DNA of 56,569 bases from CAYWKU01 sp964459325 (GTDB lineage Bacteria; RBG-13-61-14; CAYWKU01): positions 1 to 56,569 of the forward strand of contig CAYWKU010000021.1 in NCBI GenBank assembly GCA_964459325.1, in the 5' to 3' direction. How positions within the stretch are numbered: position 1 is the stretch's first letter; the number at the start of each line of letters is the position of its first letter. Made by a program: the position numbers and the translations under genes. Under the pieces are notes generated by a model that saw only the letters and a list, made by a program, of their open reading frames with translations, had not been told where the DNA came from and searched no databases. Shown piece after piece: positions 1 to 7,994 of this stretch.

Positions 1-56
1 ATAAGTATTACACCCAGTTGGTGCTTTTTCACTTACCTAAAGCGGGAAGCTTGGGT
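1..56. repeat. Partial copy of the dispersed structured element (right end)
   Basis: The stretch CGGGAAGCTTGG at 43-54, preceded by TAAAG, closely matches the right terminal inverted repeat of the element at 91-280 (ATTAAG then CGGGAATCTTGG). The rest of this copy lies off the window edge or has diverged. No gene is seen here. Confidence 0.4.
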
Positions 57-90
57 ACATTTTTTGGACGTACAGCCGGAATTAAAAAAA

Positions 91-280
91 CCAAGATTCC
101 CGGATAATGGAACCGGCTTGTTTCTCACCTTGACCGCTCCCGGGGGTTTACAGAAAATATGCTCGTCACCCCAAAGGTGATAGCCGGTCTTCAGTCTCTT
201 TTTTTTCGCCCCCGGCCCCCCTGCGGTCAAGGTGAGCTACCCTTACGGGGAATATTTGAATCATTAAGCGGGAATCTTGG
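91..280. repeat. MITE-like structured repeat, copy 1
   Basis: The element is bounded by a perfect 12-bp terminal inverted repeat: CCAAGATTCCCG (91-102) and CGGGAATCTTGG (269-280). Inside is a second perfect 12-bp inverted pair, CACCTTGACCGC (126-137) with GCGGTCAAGGTG (223-234). Inside that is a small hairpin, TCACC/GGTGA (166-180). A second copy at 6659-6851 keeps the same order of parts. No ORF is conserved between copies, so it is non-coding. It may be a transposase-dependent miniature element or a structured RNA; the sequence alone does not decide. Confidence 0.75.
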
Positions 281-356
281 AAAAAACGGGGCGCGCTTGA
301 TAGACTCCGTCCGGCGTGCTACCAATTTACTTTATCCGAATGTACCGGAGTAAGCA

Positions 357-1499
357 TTGATAAAGGAAAGCCGAATAAAGAAACGCTTCATATCCCTCTG
401 CAGAATTTCCAGCGAATCAGGGCACGAAGCGGCGCTGGCCCGCAAGCTAACGACCCAACTGCAAAAAATGGGCGCCCGGGTGTGGGAAGATAAGGCGGCA
501 AAAGCAGCCGGCGGCGACAGCGGAAACATAATCGCCCGCTTCGGCAACCGGGGCCCGTTCCTGATGCTCAACGCCCACATGGACACCGTAAAGCCCGGAA
601 AGGGCGTCAGGCCGATAATAAAAGGCGACGTTATCAAAACCGACGGCTCCACCATACTCGGCGCCGATTGTAAAAGCGGCATTGCCGTCATAATGGAAGC
701 ACTGGAGGCCACGCTGGAAGAAAAGGGCCGGATTCAGGGCCTGGAGGTGGTCTTTACCGTCTGCGAGGAAATCGGCCTGCTTGGCGCCAAAAACCTGGAC
801 GGAAAAACGCTCAAATCCGGCCTCGGTATCGCATTGGACAGCACCAGCCCCCACGAGATAATCACATCAGCGCCCGCCGCAAACCGCCTGACAATAGACA
901 TCCACGGCCTGGAATCTCACGCCGGAATCGCCCCCGAGAAGGGCATAAGCGCCGCCGTCATTGCCGCGCAAGCTATCGGTGCAATGAAACTGGGCAGGAT
1001 AGACCACGAGACCACAGCCAACATCGGCGTCATAGAAGGCGGAACCGCCACCAACGTGGTGCCCGCCCACGTCAAGTTAAAGGGTGAAGCCCGCAGCCAC
1101 AGCCGCTCGAAGCTGGAAAAACAGACCCGGCACATGATAAAGGCGGCGGAAACGGCATGCCGGAGGGCGGGGAAAAAAATCGACGGGGAATTGTACAAAC
1201 CGAAAGCCGAAACAGAAGTGGTCCCGGATTATCCGTCAATGAAAGTCAAAAAGAACTCCCCCGTGCTGAAGCTCATCAACAACGCCGGGGCGGCCATAGA
1301 AATGAAACTTTCCACAAAAGCCGGTAGCGGCGGAAGCGATGCCAATATATTCAATTCGATGGGCATTCAAACCGTAATCGTCGGCGCCGGAATGACGGAC
1401 GTGCATTCCACCCGGGAATCCATCAAAATCAGCGACATGGTAAAGGCGGCGACGCTTATCCGCTCCTGCATCGGCGTTTTCTCGCGGGAAGGAAAATGA
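357..1499 (+). CDS. M20-family metallopeptidase (peptidase T-like)
   Basis: A 380-residue cytosolic-type di-zinc aminopeptidase of the M20 family, of the sort often labelled PepT-like. The metal-site motifs are in order: NAHMDTV with His74 and Asp76, LGADCKSG with Asp104, the CEEIG pair Glu137-Glu138, Asp161 in ALDSTS, and the late His in DVHSTRESI near residue 360. The dimerisation domain lies between about 175 and 280. The start is TTG at 357 with GGAG eight bases upstream; no ATG fits better. It overlaps aroE by 4 bp (ATGA) and so heads a peptidase-aroE-aroK operon. The substrate is probably a short peptide or aminoacylated metabolite; its link to the shikimate genes is unknown. Confidence 0.85.
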   Translation: MIKESRIKKRFISLCRISSESGHEAALARKLTTQLQKMGARVWEDKAAKAAGGDSGNIIARFGNRGPFLMLNAHMDTVKPGKGVRPIIKGDVIKTDGSTILGADCKSGIAVIMEALEATLEEKGRIQGLEVVFTVCEEIGLLGAKNLDGKTLKSGLGIALDSTSPHEIITSAPAANRLTIDIHGLESHAGIAPEKGISAAVIAAQAIGAMKLGRIDHETTANIGVIEGGTATNVVPAHVKLKGEARSHSRSKLEKQTRHMIKAAETACRRAGKKIDGELYKPKAETEVVPDYPSMKVKKNSPVLKLINNAGAAIEMKLSTKAGSGGSDANIFNSMGIQTVIVGAGMTDVHSTRESIKISDMVKAATLIRSCIGVFSREGK

Positions 1500-2356
1500 T
1501 GGACGCTCACACCGCCACCTACTGCGTTATCGGCAATCCCGTGAAGCATTCGATGAGCCCCCACGTGCACAACGCCGCCTTTCGCGAAAAGGGCATAAAT
1601 GCGGTTTACGTCGCGTTCGAGGTGGAGGACGTCAAGGGAGTAATCATCGGGATGAAAGCCCTGGGCATAGCGGGCGCCAGCGTGACCATCCCCCACAAGA
1701 TGGAGGCGATGAAGCATCTGGACGATATAGACCCCGTCGCACGGATGACCGGGGCAATCAACACAATCTGCAACGAAAAAGGCCGGCTGGTGGGACTGAA
1801 CACCGACGGTCCCGCCGCCGCGAAAGCCATAAAGGACGCCGGGGTGGCAATTGAAGATAAACACGCGGTCATCATAAGCTACGGGGGCGCCGCCCGGGCG
1901 ATTGCGTTCGCACTGGCCTCGCAGGAAAAAGTGGGCCGAATAACCGTGCTCGGCAGAAATGACGATAAAATTTCTCCGTTTATCGGAGAAATCGAGGAAA
2001 AAACGGGAGTTAAAACGAAAGGAATAAATTTGCTGAATCAGCGGGAGGAAGTGAAGGAGACCGTTGAAGAAGCCGACATCATAATCAACGCATCACCCGC
2101 CGGGATGTATCCGGATGTAGATTCGCTTCCCGTGCCCCCCGAATGGATAAATTCCCGCTCGGCGGTTTTCGACGCCGTTTACAATCCCCTCGAGACGCAG
2201 CTAATCAAACATGCGGCGCAGAAGGGCTGCACCGTCATCGGGGGCCTGGAGATGTTCGTAAACCAGGCCGCGCTCCAGTTCGAGCGATGGACGGGGACCG
2301 ATGCGCCGAGCGATTTGATGAGGCGGATTGTTATCGAAAATCTGGAGGCGAAATGA
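1496..2356 (+). CDS. aroE: Shikimate dehydrogenase
   Basis: This enzyme reduces 3-dehydroshikimate to shikimate with NADPH in aromatic amino acid synthesis. Its 286 residues are a normal length. The substrate site shows GNPVKHSMSP (Ser19 and Ser21), VTIPHK with catalytic Lys68, Asn88 in GAINT, and NTDG with Asp104. The nucleotide-binding half starts near 125 (SYGGAARA, a variant of the Gly-rich loop). The ATG overlaps the stop of the peptidase gene and its own stop overlaps the aroK start, so the three are translationally coupled. Two consecutive ATG codons are available and either could serve. Confidence 0.95.
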   Translation: MMDAHTATYCVIGNPVKHSMSPHVHNAAFREKGINAVYVAFEVEDVKGVIIGMKALGIAGASVTIPHKMEAMKHLDDIDPVARMTGAINTICNEKGRLVGLNTDGPAAAKAIKDAGVAIEDKHAVIISYGGAARAIAFALASQEKVGRITVLGRNDDKISPFIGEIEEKTGVKTKGINLLNQREEVKETVEEADIIINASPAGMYPDVDSLPVPPEWINSRSAVFDAVYNPLETQLIKHAAQKGCTVIGGLEMFVNQAALQFERWTGTDAPSDLMRRIVIENLEAK

Positions 2357-2859
2357 ACGTTGTGCTCATAGGTTACCGGGGCTCCGGCAAAAGCACCGTG
2401 GCCGAAGCCCTGTCGCGAAAGACGGGCATGGAAGTAATAAGCACCGACGCCATGATAACCAAGAAGGAAGCTGCGGACATACCGCAGATAGTGCGGCGGC
2501 ACGGATGGGAATACTTCCGGGACATGGAAAGCGAAGTAATCCGGGAAGTATCCGTTCTTAAAAACGTGATAGTGGACGCAGGCGGAGGAGTGGTGGCACG
2601 GGAGCAGAACATGAAACTTCTCAGGGATACCGGCGCCGTCTTCTGGCTCACGGCTTCGGTGGAAACTATCACCCGCAGGATAGAGGCAAGCGATGAGCGC
2701 CCATCGCTGACCGGTGACCGGTCGTTCCTTCAGGAAATAAGCGGGGTGCTCAAAGAGAGAACTCCGCTTTACGAAAAAGCCGCCCACCACACCGTCAAAA
2801 CCGACTGCCGCACGCCCGATGAAATCGCCGGTGAAATTTTCGAGCTAATGAGGAAGTAA
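2353..2859 (+). CDS. aroK: Shikimate kinase
   Basis: It phosphorylates shikimate at the 3-OH using ATP, the step after AroE. The 168-residue product has the P-loop GYRGSGKS at 7-14, Asp32, Arg56 in YFRDME, the GGG turn at 77-79 and a lid with RPSL. The ATG at 2353 overlaps the aroE stop as ATGA. The reading frame is open further upstream, but that part lies wholly inside aroE and has no homology, so 2353 is the start. A terminator-like hairpin follows at 2884. Confidence 0.95.
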   Translation: MNVVLIGYRGSGKSTVAEALSRKTGMEVISTDAMITKKEAADIPQIVRRHGWEYFRDMESEVIREVSVLKNVIVDAGGGVVAREQNMKLLRDTGAVFWLTASVETITRRIEASDERPSLTGDRSFLQEISGVLKERTPLYEKAAHHTVKTDCRTPDEIAGEIFELMRK

Positions 2860-2883
2860 AAAACGGTATCGGGATAAGTCCCG

Positions 2884-2907
2884 CTCAAATAGTGTAATTT
2901 GAGTTTT
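2884..2907 (+). terminator. Putative terminator after aroK
   Basis: A 7-bp AT-rich stem, CTCAAAT (2884-2890) with ATTTGAG (2897-2903), and a 6-base loop are followed by TTTT. A smaller hairpin, CGGGA/TCCCG, lies just upstream. It would end the peptidase-aroE-aroK transcript before the next gene. Confidence 0.5.
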
Positions 2908-2948
2908 CGTATTTCGTGTGCTTCATAAAATAGCCGAAGGGGGTTTGC

Positions 2949-5096
2949 ATGAAAAAGGGGTTTGTTCTTTTAGTGGCGCTCATCCCCATATTGTTCACCG
3001 CCGGCTGCAAACATCACGGGCGGGCCTGCCTGGACTATAGCCGCAGACCGGAAGTATTCGGCCCCACAGACGTCAACGCCGCCTCCGGCAACATGGGCCT
3101 TTCAGCGGCTTTTAACGCCGAGGGCACCGTAACCGTCTTCAAGTGGCCCAACCCCAGCTACTACGACCATATCAGGTACATGACCGAATCACGGGATAAG
3201 CCGCTTATGGGCGCATTCCCCAACGAAGGCGCTTTCGCGGGGGTCTACTGGGAAACTCCAGCCGAAAAGGGCTTTTCGTGGCTTCGGGGGGATGAATTCA
3301 CATCGGGGCAGTTTTTCAACAGCGACGATTCTGACTGCGTTATAACCCGCTTCGAATCCGAAAGACTGGGCCTGGTGGTGCGCCAAGTCGACGTGGTGGC
3401 GGCGGAAAGCGACCTGCTGGTGAGACATTATCACATCCGTAAATCGAACGACTCGCATCTGCGCAAAGTAAAACTTGTCCACTTTGCAAACTTCCACCCG
3501 GTGGTCACCAAGTACCCGCGCTTGCCGTTGAGGGACTGGTGCCACGAATGCCGGGGAAATTCGCACATATCCTATTTCGAAGACTCCGACGCCTTCGTCT
3601 ACTACGAAAAGGGGAAGGACATGTCCACGGGGAAAAAGGGAAGCGTGGCCATCGCCATCGGAACCGCGAGACCTTCGTCTTCCCACCAGGCCGGAATCGA
3701 TTCTTATATCTCGATGATACGCTCCCGCCCACGTGACCCTTACCTGGAAGCTTCCACCGGGCGGTTTTCCGGCAACGACGAGGCCGGCGGCGAGGTAACG
3801 GCGGGATTGATGACCGAGGTGAGCTTCGACGAAAAGGGAATAGCGCGGCACACCCTTTATATAACCGCTTCAGAAACGACGGAACAGGCTCTCAGAATGA
3901 TTAAAAACGCCCGGGAAAGAGCGATTACCGAATATATTGAATCAAAGCGGCGCTTCTGGTGGAAATATCTGTCCGAAGCGCCGATGCCGGATACGGATGA
4001 CGAGCGGGTCTTGCAGGTGGCCAAACGCTCCATTATCAGCGTCCTGCAGGCGACAGCTTCGTCCGGCGCCATCGTGGCGTCCATCTCGACCCAGGGGCCA
4101 TACGGGGAAGATTGGCCCCGGGACGGAGCTTTCATCAACGTGGCGCTTCATACGGCGAACCTGCCGGAGTTGGTGGAGAAGCACAACCGCTTTTACGCCC
4201 GCGTGCAATCACGCGGAGAAAACAAAATTTGGCTGGCGCCGGAGGGAAACTGGGCAAGCGTGTACTACGCCGACGGCGTTCACGGGATGCCCATCCCCTG
4301 GGAGATAGACGAGACCGGATTTACGATATGGACTTTATGGGACCACTACCGGCGCACCGGCGACACGGATTACCTGGAGGAGGTTTACCCCGCCATGGAA
4401 GCGGCGGCGGATTTCCTGGTGAAATTCAAAGACCCCGAAACCGGGCTTCACAAAAAGGCTTACGAGGACGACATCCCCGAAAAGCGCCACACCACTCACG
4501 GCGCAGTGCCCATCTATGCGGGGCTGAAAGCCGCCGCCCGGGCGGCCCGGAAACTGGGGCACGAAGATTCAGCCAAAAGGTATGAAAAAAGGGCCGAAGA
4601 AGTTCGCGGCGCCATAATGGAGCACTTTTACCACCCGGAATGCAACTGCTTCGTACCCGAAGTTAACTCCAACTGGGACGAGGCCTGGGCGATTTATCCG
4701 GGCAAACTGTTTCCCTACAGTCACGAGGTAATGCAGGGTTGCGCCGAGTCGGCATGGAGAAAGCTGGAAGCGAGCATAAACCTGAGCCGGGACAAAAGAA
4801 GCCTTTACGAACCAAAAGCGATGCTGGCCCTGGCCCACATCTGGAAAAACGACCCGGAAAAGATGGATAAAGTGAGAAAGGCCATCAAGTGGCAGAGTCG
4901 CGTTCCCATAACCGACACCGGCATCTTCGGGGAAGTCTGGGTTAAGCGCCGGGACGGCAGCGTTCTGACGGGACAGGACATGCCGCACGTCTGGCACCAT
5001 GCTCTGTATTACGCCGCCGCCGTAAAAGCCTTCGGTGAAAAGGAAATCGCCCCCGACCCGAGCAACCGTTTTGAAGACATTTTAAAGGCGGATTGA
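2949..5096 (+). CDS. GH15-like (glucoamylase-fold) lipoprotein
   Basis: A 715-residue exported lipoprotein: the signal peptide ends in the lipobox LFTAGC (Cys19), so it should be anchored to a membrane after Lgt/LspA processing. Residues about 30-350 form a beta-sandwich-like N-terminal domain. Residues about 360-700 look like an (alpha/alpha)6 barrel of the GH15 glucoamylase/glucodextranase type, with EDWPRDGAF near 386 and WEIDETGFTIW near 450. The likely action is exo-hydrolysis of alpha-glucans or related sugars from the non-reducing end, but substrate and catalytic pair cannot be fixed by eye. The ATG at 2949 has a GGGGG stretch upstream. It stands alone, convergent with the next gene. 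Confidence 0.7.
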   Translation: MKKGFVLLVALIPILFTAGCKHHGRACLDYSRRPEVFGPTDVNAASGNMGLSAAFNAEGTVTVFKWPNPSYYDHIRYMTESRDKPLMGAFPNEGAFAGVYWETPAEKGFSWLRGDEFTSGQFFNSDDSDCVITRFESERLGLVVRQVDVVAAESDLLVRHYHIRKSNDSHLRKVKLVHFANFHPVVTKYPRLPLRDWCHECRGNSHISYFEDSDAFVYYEKGKDMSTGKKGSVAIAIGTARPSSSHQAGIDSYISMIRSRPRDPYLEASTGRFSGNDEAGGEVTAGLMTEVSFDEKGIARHTLYITASETTEQALRMIKNARERAITEYIESKRRFWWKYLSEAPMPDTDDERVLQVAKRSIISVLQATASSGAIVASISTQGPYGEDWPRDGAFINVALHTANLPELVEKHNRFYARVQSRGENKIWLAPEGNWASVYYADGVHGMPIPWEIDETGFTIWTLWDHYRRTGDTDYLEEVYPAMEAAADFLVKFKDPETGLHKKAYEDDIPEKRHTTHGAVPIYAGLKAAARAARKLGHEDSAKRYEKRAEEVRGAIMEHFYHPECNCFVPEVNSNWDEAWAIYPGKLFPYSHEVMQGCAESAWRKLEASINLSRDKRSLYEPKAMLALAHIWKNDPEKMDKVRKAIKWQSRVPITDTGIFGEVWVKRRDGSVLTGQDMPHVWHHALYYAAAVKAFGEKEIAPDPSNRFEDILKAD

Positions 5097-5131
5097 GGTT
5101 CGCCGGGCAGGGCGCCGGCAGGGACGGGCCT

Positions 5132-6565
5132 TCATTTCGGCGTGCAGCACAAATCCAGGTCGGCGGCCTTCCCGTTATCATCATAAAGAAGAACGGGATT
5201 GCCGCCGTCGGAATCTCTGACCCAGATGTCAATATCTATAGCATTTATGGTTTTGCTGTATGCTATACCGGCGCCGTCGGGGAAATAATCGAGTGAGTTG
5301 ACCATTATTTCATCGGAAGTCAGCTTTACCTGGTTCGTACCGTCCGGGTTCATCGTCCAGAAATTTTGAGTGCCGTCCCTGTCGGACCAGAACAGAATCC
5401 TGCTTCCATCCGGGCTCAAAACCGGATACCGGTTTGTGCCGGAGCTCGCGGTAAGGGAACTCATGCCGGTACCGTCGGAGTTGATAGTGTAAATCTGTTG
5501 TTCCCCGCTCGGGCCGTAGGCGGCGAGAATCGTGGTGTTATCGAGCCAATCGGAGGGGTACCCCGAATCCCCGGAGTAAGAGTAAATCTCGGAGTTGGAA
5601 GTGCCGTCGTCGCTCATAATCCACCAGGCCTGTCTGGATGTGTCGTACTGTTTAACAAAGGCTATTTTCGAGCCGTCCGGAGAAAAAACCGGGTTTATAT
5701 CCTCAGTGTCGGAATCTTTTGTAAGGTTGACCGGAGCGGCGCTTCCGTCGGCGCTCATTATATAAATCTCCCAATTCCCGTCACGGCGGGATTGGAAGGC
5801 TATCCTGCCGCCGTCGGGCGAAAAATCGGGAGCCATGTCCCGAGCGGTGTTATCGGTCAGCTTTTTCTCCCCGCCGCCGTCGAGCCTCATGGTGTAAATA
5901 TCGAAGTTATCATCTTTATCGGAGGCGAAAACGACAAGTTCCGGAGCTTCGGTGGTATCGGTAGCGGTTTCGCAGTCCGGGTCGGCAAGGTCAACCAGCG
6001 TGTCCCCGTCATTGTCTACACCGTCGTCGCATTCGGTCGAGTCTTCTTCCCTGTTGTCCGTAAGGCTCGAACAACCGGGGTCGGTCGGCCAGTCGGTGTA
6101 ACCGTCGGAGTCGTTATCCAGACCGTCGTCGCACTCCCAGTCACCCGGTTCATCCGTATCGTCCGAATCCGTGCAACCGGGGTCCTCCATATCCGTGAAT
6201 CCGTCGCCGTCGTTATCCCTGCCGTCACTACACTGGGGTTTTTCGCTTTCGCTTTTATCCATGATGCTCGAGCAGCCGGGGTCCTCGGGCCAGTCGGTGT
6301 AACCGTCGGAATCGTTATCCAGGCCGTCGTCGCATTCCCAGTCACCCAGTTCATCCGTATCGTCCGAATCCGTGCAACCGGGGTCCTCCTCATCCACTAA
6401 GGTATCGCCGTCGTTGTCCTTTCCGTCCGAGCAATGAGGAGTGGAGTTGGTGGGTTCGCAGTCAAAACACGGCTCATCGCCACCCTGCTCTCCGCACGCC
6501 AGGAGCGCAAGGCATAAAGGAAGAATTATAAACATACGTGCGTTTATGGAGGGTTGACGAGCCAT
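5132..6565 (-). CDS. Lipoprotein with TSP3-like acidic repeats and PD40/TolB-type beta-propeller
   Basis: A 477-residue lipoprotein with lipobox ALLACG (Cys about 24). Residues about 45-195 hold alternating acidic units of the form CSDGKDNDGDTLVD and CDDGLDNDSDGYTD, each with paired Cys. They resemble thrombospondin type-3/calcium-binding repeats, at least five units. Residues about 205-470 carry propeller blades with the PD40 signature (FSPDGGRIAF, FSPDGSKIAF, LSPDGSRILF), as in TolB-like proteins. It is probably an envelope or surface binding protein. No Shine-Dalgarno is visible before either ATG (6565 or 6535). The perfect palindrome AATAAACGTTTATT lies 8 bases upstream of the first ATG. 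Confidence 0.8.
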   Translation of the reverse strand: MARQPSINARMFIILPLCLALLACGEQGGDEPCFDCEPTNSTPHCSDGKDNDGDTLVDEEDPGCTDSDDTDELGDWECDDGLDNDSDGYTDWPEDPGCSSIMDKSESEKPQCSDGRDNDGDGFTDMEDPGCTDSDDTDEPGDWECDDGLDNDSDGYTDWPTDPGCSSLTDNREEDSTECDDGVDNDGDTLVDLADPDCETATDTTEAPELVVFASDKDDNFDIYTMRLDGGGEKKLTDNTARDMAPDFSPDGGRIAFQSRRDGNWEIYIMSADGSAAPVNLTKDSDTEDINPVFSPDGSKIAFVKQYDTSRQAWWIMSDDGTSNSEIYSYSGDSGYPSDWLDNTTILAAYGPSGEQQIYTINSDGTGMSSLTASSGTNRYPVLSPDGSRILFWSDRDGTQNFWTMNPDGTNQVKLTSDEIMVNSLDYFPDGAGIAYSKTINAIDIDIWVRDSDGGNPVLLYDDNGKAADLDLCCTPK

Positions 6566-6572
6566 TTAATTA

Positions 6573-6586
6573 AATAAACGTTTATT
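6573..6586. promoter_or_regulatory. 14-bp palindrome upstream of the TSP3/propeller lipoprotein gene
   Basis: AATAAACGTTTATT is a perfect palindrome placed 8 bases before the start codon at 6565 (minus strand). The position would suit an operator. It is AT-rich and could also be incidental. Confidence 0.3.
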
Positions 6587-6658
6587 AAAGATTCGAGTGC
6601 GGGCATATTACCACAATACAAACTCAAATTCAAGAATATTTTTGAAACGAAAAATGCT

Positions 6659-6851
6659 CCGAGATTCCCGGATAAGGCGATAGTGTCGTTTCACACCTTA
6701 CTATGACCGCTCCCGGGGGTTTGAAAAAACATGCTCGTCACCCCAAAGGTGATACCGGTCTAAGTTTTTGCTATCCGCCCTTAAGCCACCCTGCGGTCAA
6801 GGTGAGCTACCCTTAACAGGAAACATTTTAATCATTAAGCGGAAATCTCGG
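6659..6851. repeat. MITE-like structured repeat, copy 2
   Basis: Terminal repeats are CCGAGATTCCCG (6659-6670) and CGGAAATCTCGG (6840-6851), 11 of 12 complementary. The internal TGACCGC/GCGGTCA and CACCTT/AAGGTG pairs of copy 1 persist, now split by a 4-base insertion ACTA on one arm. The TCACCCCAAAGGTGA hairpin is unchanged. The flanks AAAAATGCT and AAAAACGCT could be a degenerate target duplication. The rest of 6566-6985 holds no gene. Confidence 0.75.
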
Positions 6852-6963
6852 GAAAAACGCTCCCCGTTCCCCGATAAGGGTGGCGCTTCCCGGCAACGGG
6901 GCAACTCATGGGGGGAGAACGCTTGAGATTGGCATCACCGGCCGGGGATAACAAAGTAACCTT

Positions 6964-6984
6964 CCCGCTTGATTATAAAGCGGG
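6964..6984 (-). terminator. Hairpin directly after the cytidylate-kinase-like gene
   Basis: CCCGCTT (6964-6970) pairs with AAGCGGG (6978-6984) around a 7-base loop, starting one base past the stop codon. The downstream tract on the minus strand has only scattered T, so this is a weak terminator prediction. Confidence 0.4.
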
Positions 6985-6985
6985 C

Positions 6986-7786
6986 TTACCTGTCCATATA
7001 AACAACGTTGACCGTCAGATTTTCAACACCCGGCACATCGGATGCCAATTCCTTCACTTTCTTACGGATGCTGTCTTCCTGGCCCGCAAGTCCTTCTATG
7101 TTGACTTTGACATTGCCGTCGTCCGCCGTAACCTGAGCGTTTGAGTATTCGTCAATTAACTTTACTTTCACACTTGCGGCCAGGGCCTTGTCCGCCAGTA
7201 TTTTCCGGGACTCTTCGGTAAGTTGAAAATGTTCCAGACCCACTGTATGGCAGATGACATCCACGGCGTCCTCGACCCTCACGGTCCTGATGTGGAGCAC
7301 CATGTCATATAACGAAGGGTCGTTGGTGTCTATTCCGTACAGGCTCATACCCCATTTACGCCGCTCCTCGTCGTCCTTTTTCAGTATTCGGCGGGCTTCC
7401 TTGGCGGATATGCCTTCCCGTGCCATTTCCAGGGCCACCCTGTCTTCCATGTCCGAAATGATTCTTACCTTCAAAACGTGGGAGATGTCCTGAAGGAAAA
7501 AATGCCCCGCCAGGCCGTGATAAACCTTGTTGTCCTCCTTCATCTTGTTCAACATGGCCGACTCGAAGTAAGCTATGTATCGCTTTTTGCTGGTGCCGAG
7601 CCTTTCCAGGATAGACGGCGCGTCATGTACGGCCCGTACCATCTTTACTTCCGGCACGTTGAACTCCCCTGAAGCCTCGATAATGAAGTCCCGGCTGATG
7701 CATTCGTAGCCCAGTTTTTCGGCGACGCCCTCGGCGACTTCCTTGCCCCTGCTGTACGAACCCCGCGAAATGGTGATTATAGACAT
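6986..7786 (-). CDS. Cytidylate kinase-like protein with C-terminal BON-like domain
   Basis: A 266-residue protein. Residues 1-190 match the cytidylate-kinase-like family: MSIITISRGSYSRGKEVAE replaces the usual P-loop, as is typical of the group, followed by CISRDFI and a lid region with DDEERRKW. Residues about 195-265 resemble a BON domain, ending in the DVPGVENLTVNVV motif. BON domains usually bind membranes or ligands, so this pairing is odd for a soluble kinase. The ATG at 7786 has GGAGG six bases upstream; the frame is open 28 codons further but lacks a ribosome site. True NMP kinase activity is unproven for this family. Confidence 0.75.
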   Translation of the reverse strand: MSIITISRGSYSRGKEVAEGVAEKLGYECISRDFIIEASGEFNVPEVKMVRAVHDAPSILERLGTSKKRYIAYFESAMLNKMKEDNKVYHGLAGHFFLQDISHVLKVRIISDMEDRVALEMAREGISAKEARRILKKDDEERRKWGMSLYGIDTNDPSLYDMVLHIRTVRVEDAVDVICHTVGLEHFQLTEESRKILADKALAASVKVKLIDEYSNAQVTADDGNVKVNIEGLAGQEDSIRKKVKELASDVPGVENLTVNVVYMDR

Positions 7787-7953
7787 TATTCCACCTCCGT
7801 GAATAAGAAAAATTATTGGAAAAGTTTCTGAAACAAAATTCGCCCGGTTGAAAGAAAAGGGTCTTAACACAACTCCTTTTAAATTACTTTATTCACTTTT
7901 CGGCTTAATTGCAAATGCCCCGAATCCATATTCACATGGACTCAAAGGCTCGA

Positions 7954-7983
7954 TTTACATCAAGATAAAACATGCCGTATAAT
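7954..7983 (+). promoter_or_regulatory. Sigma70-type promoter of the HI0933 gene
   Basis: TTTACA (7954-7959), an 18-base spacer and TATAAT (7978-7983). Transcription would start near 7990, only about 4-5 bases before the ATG at 7995. The mRNA would therefore be leaderless or nearly so, which agrees with the lack of a good Shine-Dalgarno. Confidence 0.65.
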
Positions 7984-7994
7984 CTCCGACGGGG

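Noticed and set aside
2143..2352. Longer 5' extension of the aroK frame
   Set aside because: It lies wholly inside aroE, and the ATG at 2353 starts exactly at the conserved kinase N-terminus.
5366..6400. 344-codon plus-strand ORF
   Set aside because: It is antisense to the TSP3/propeller gene; Val/Arg/Gly repeats mirror the Asp/Gly repeats.
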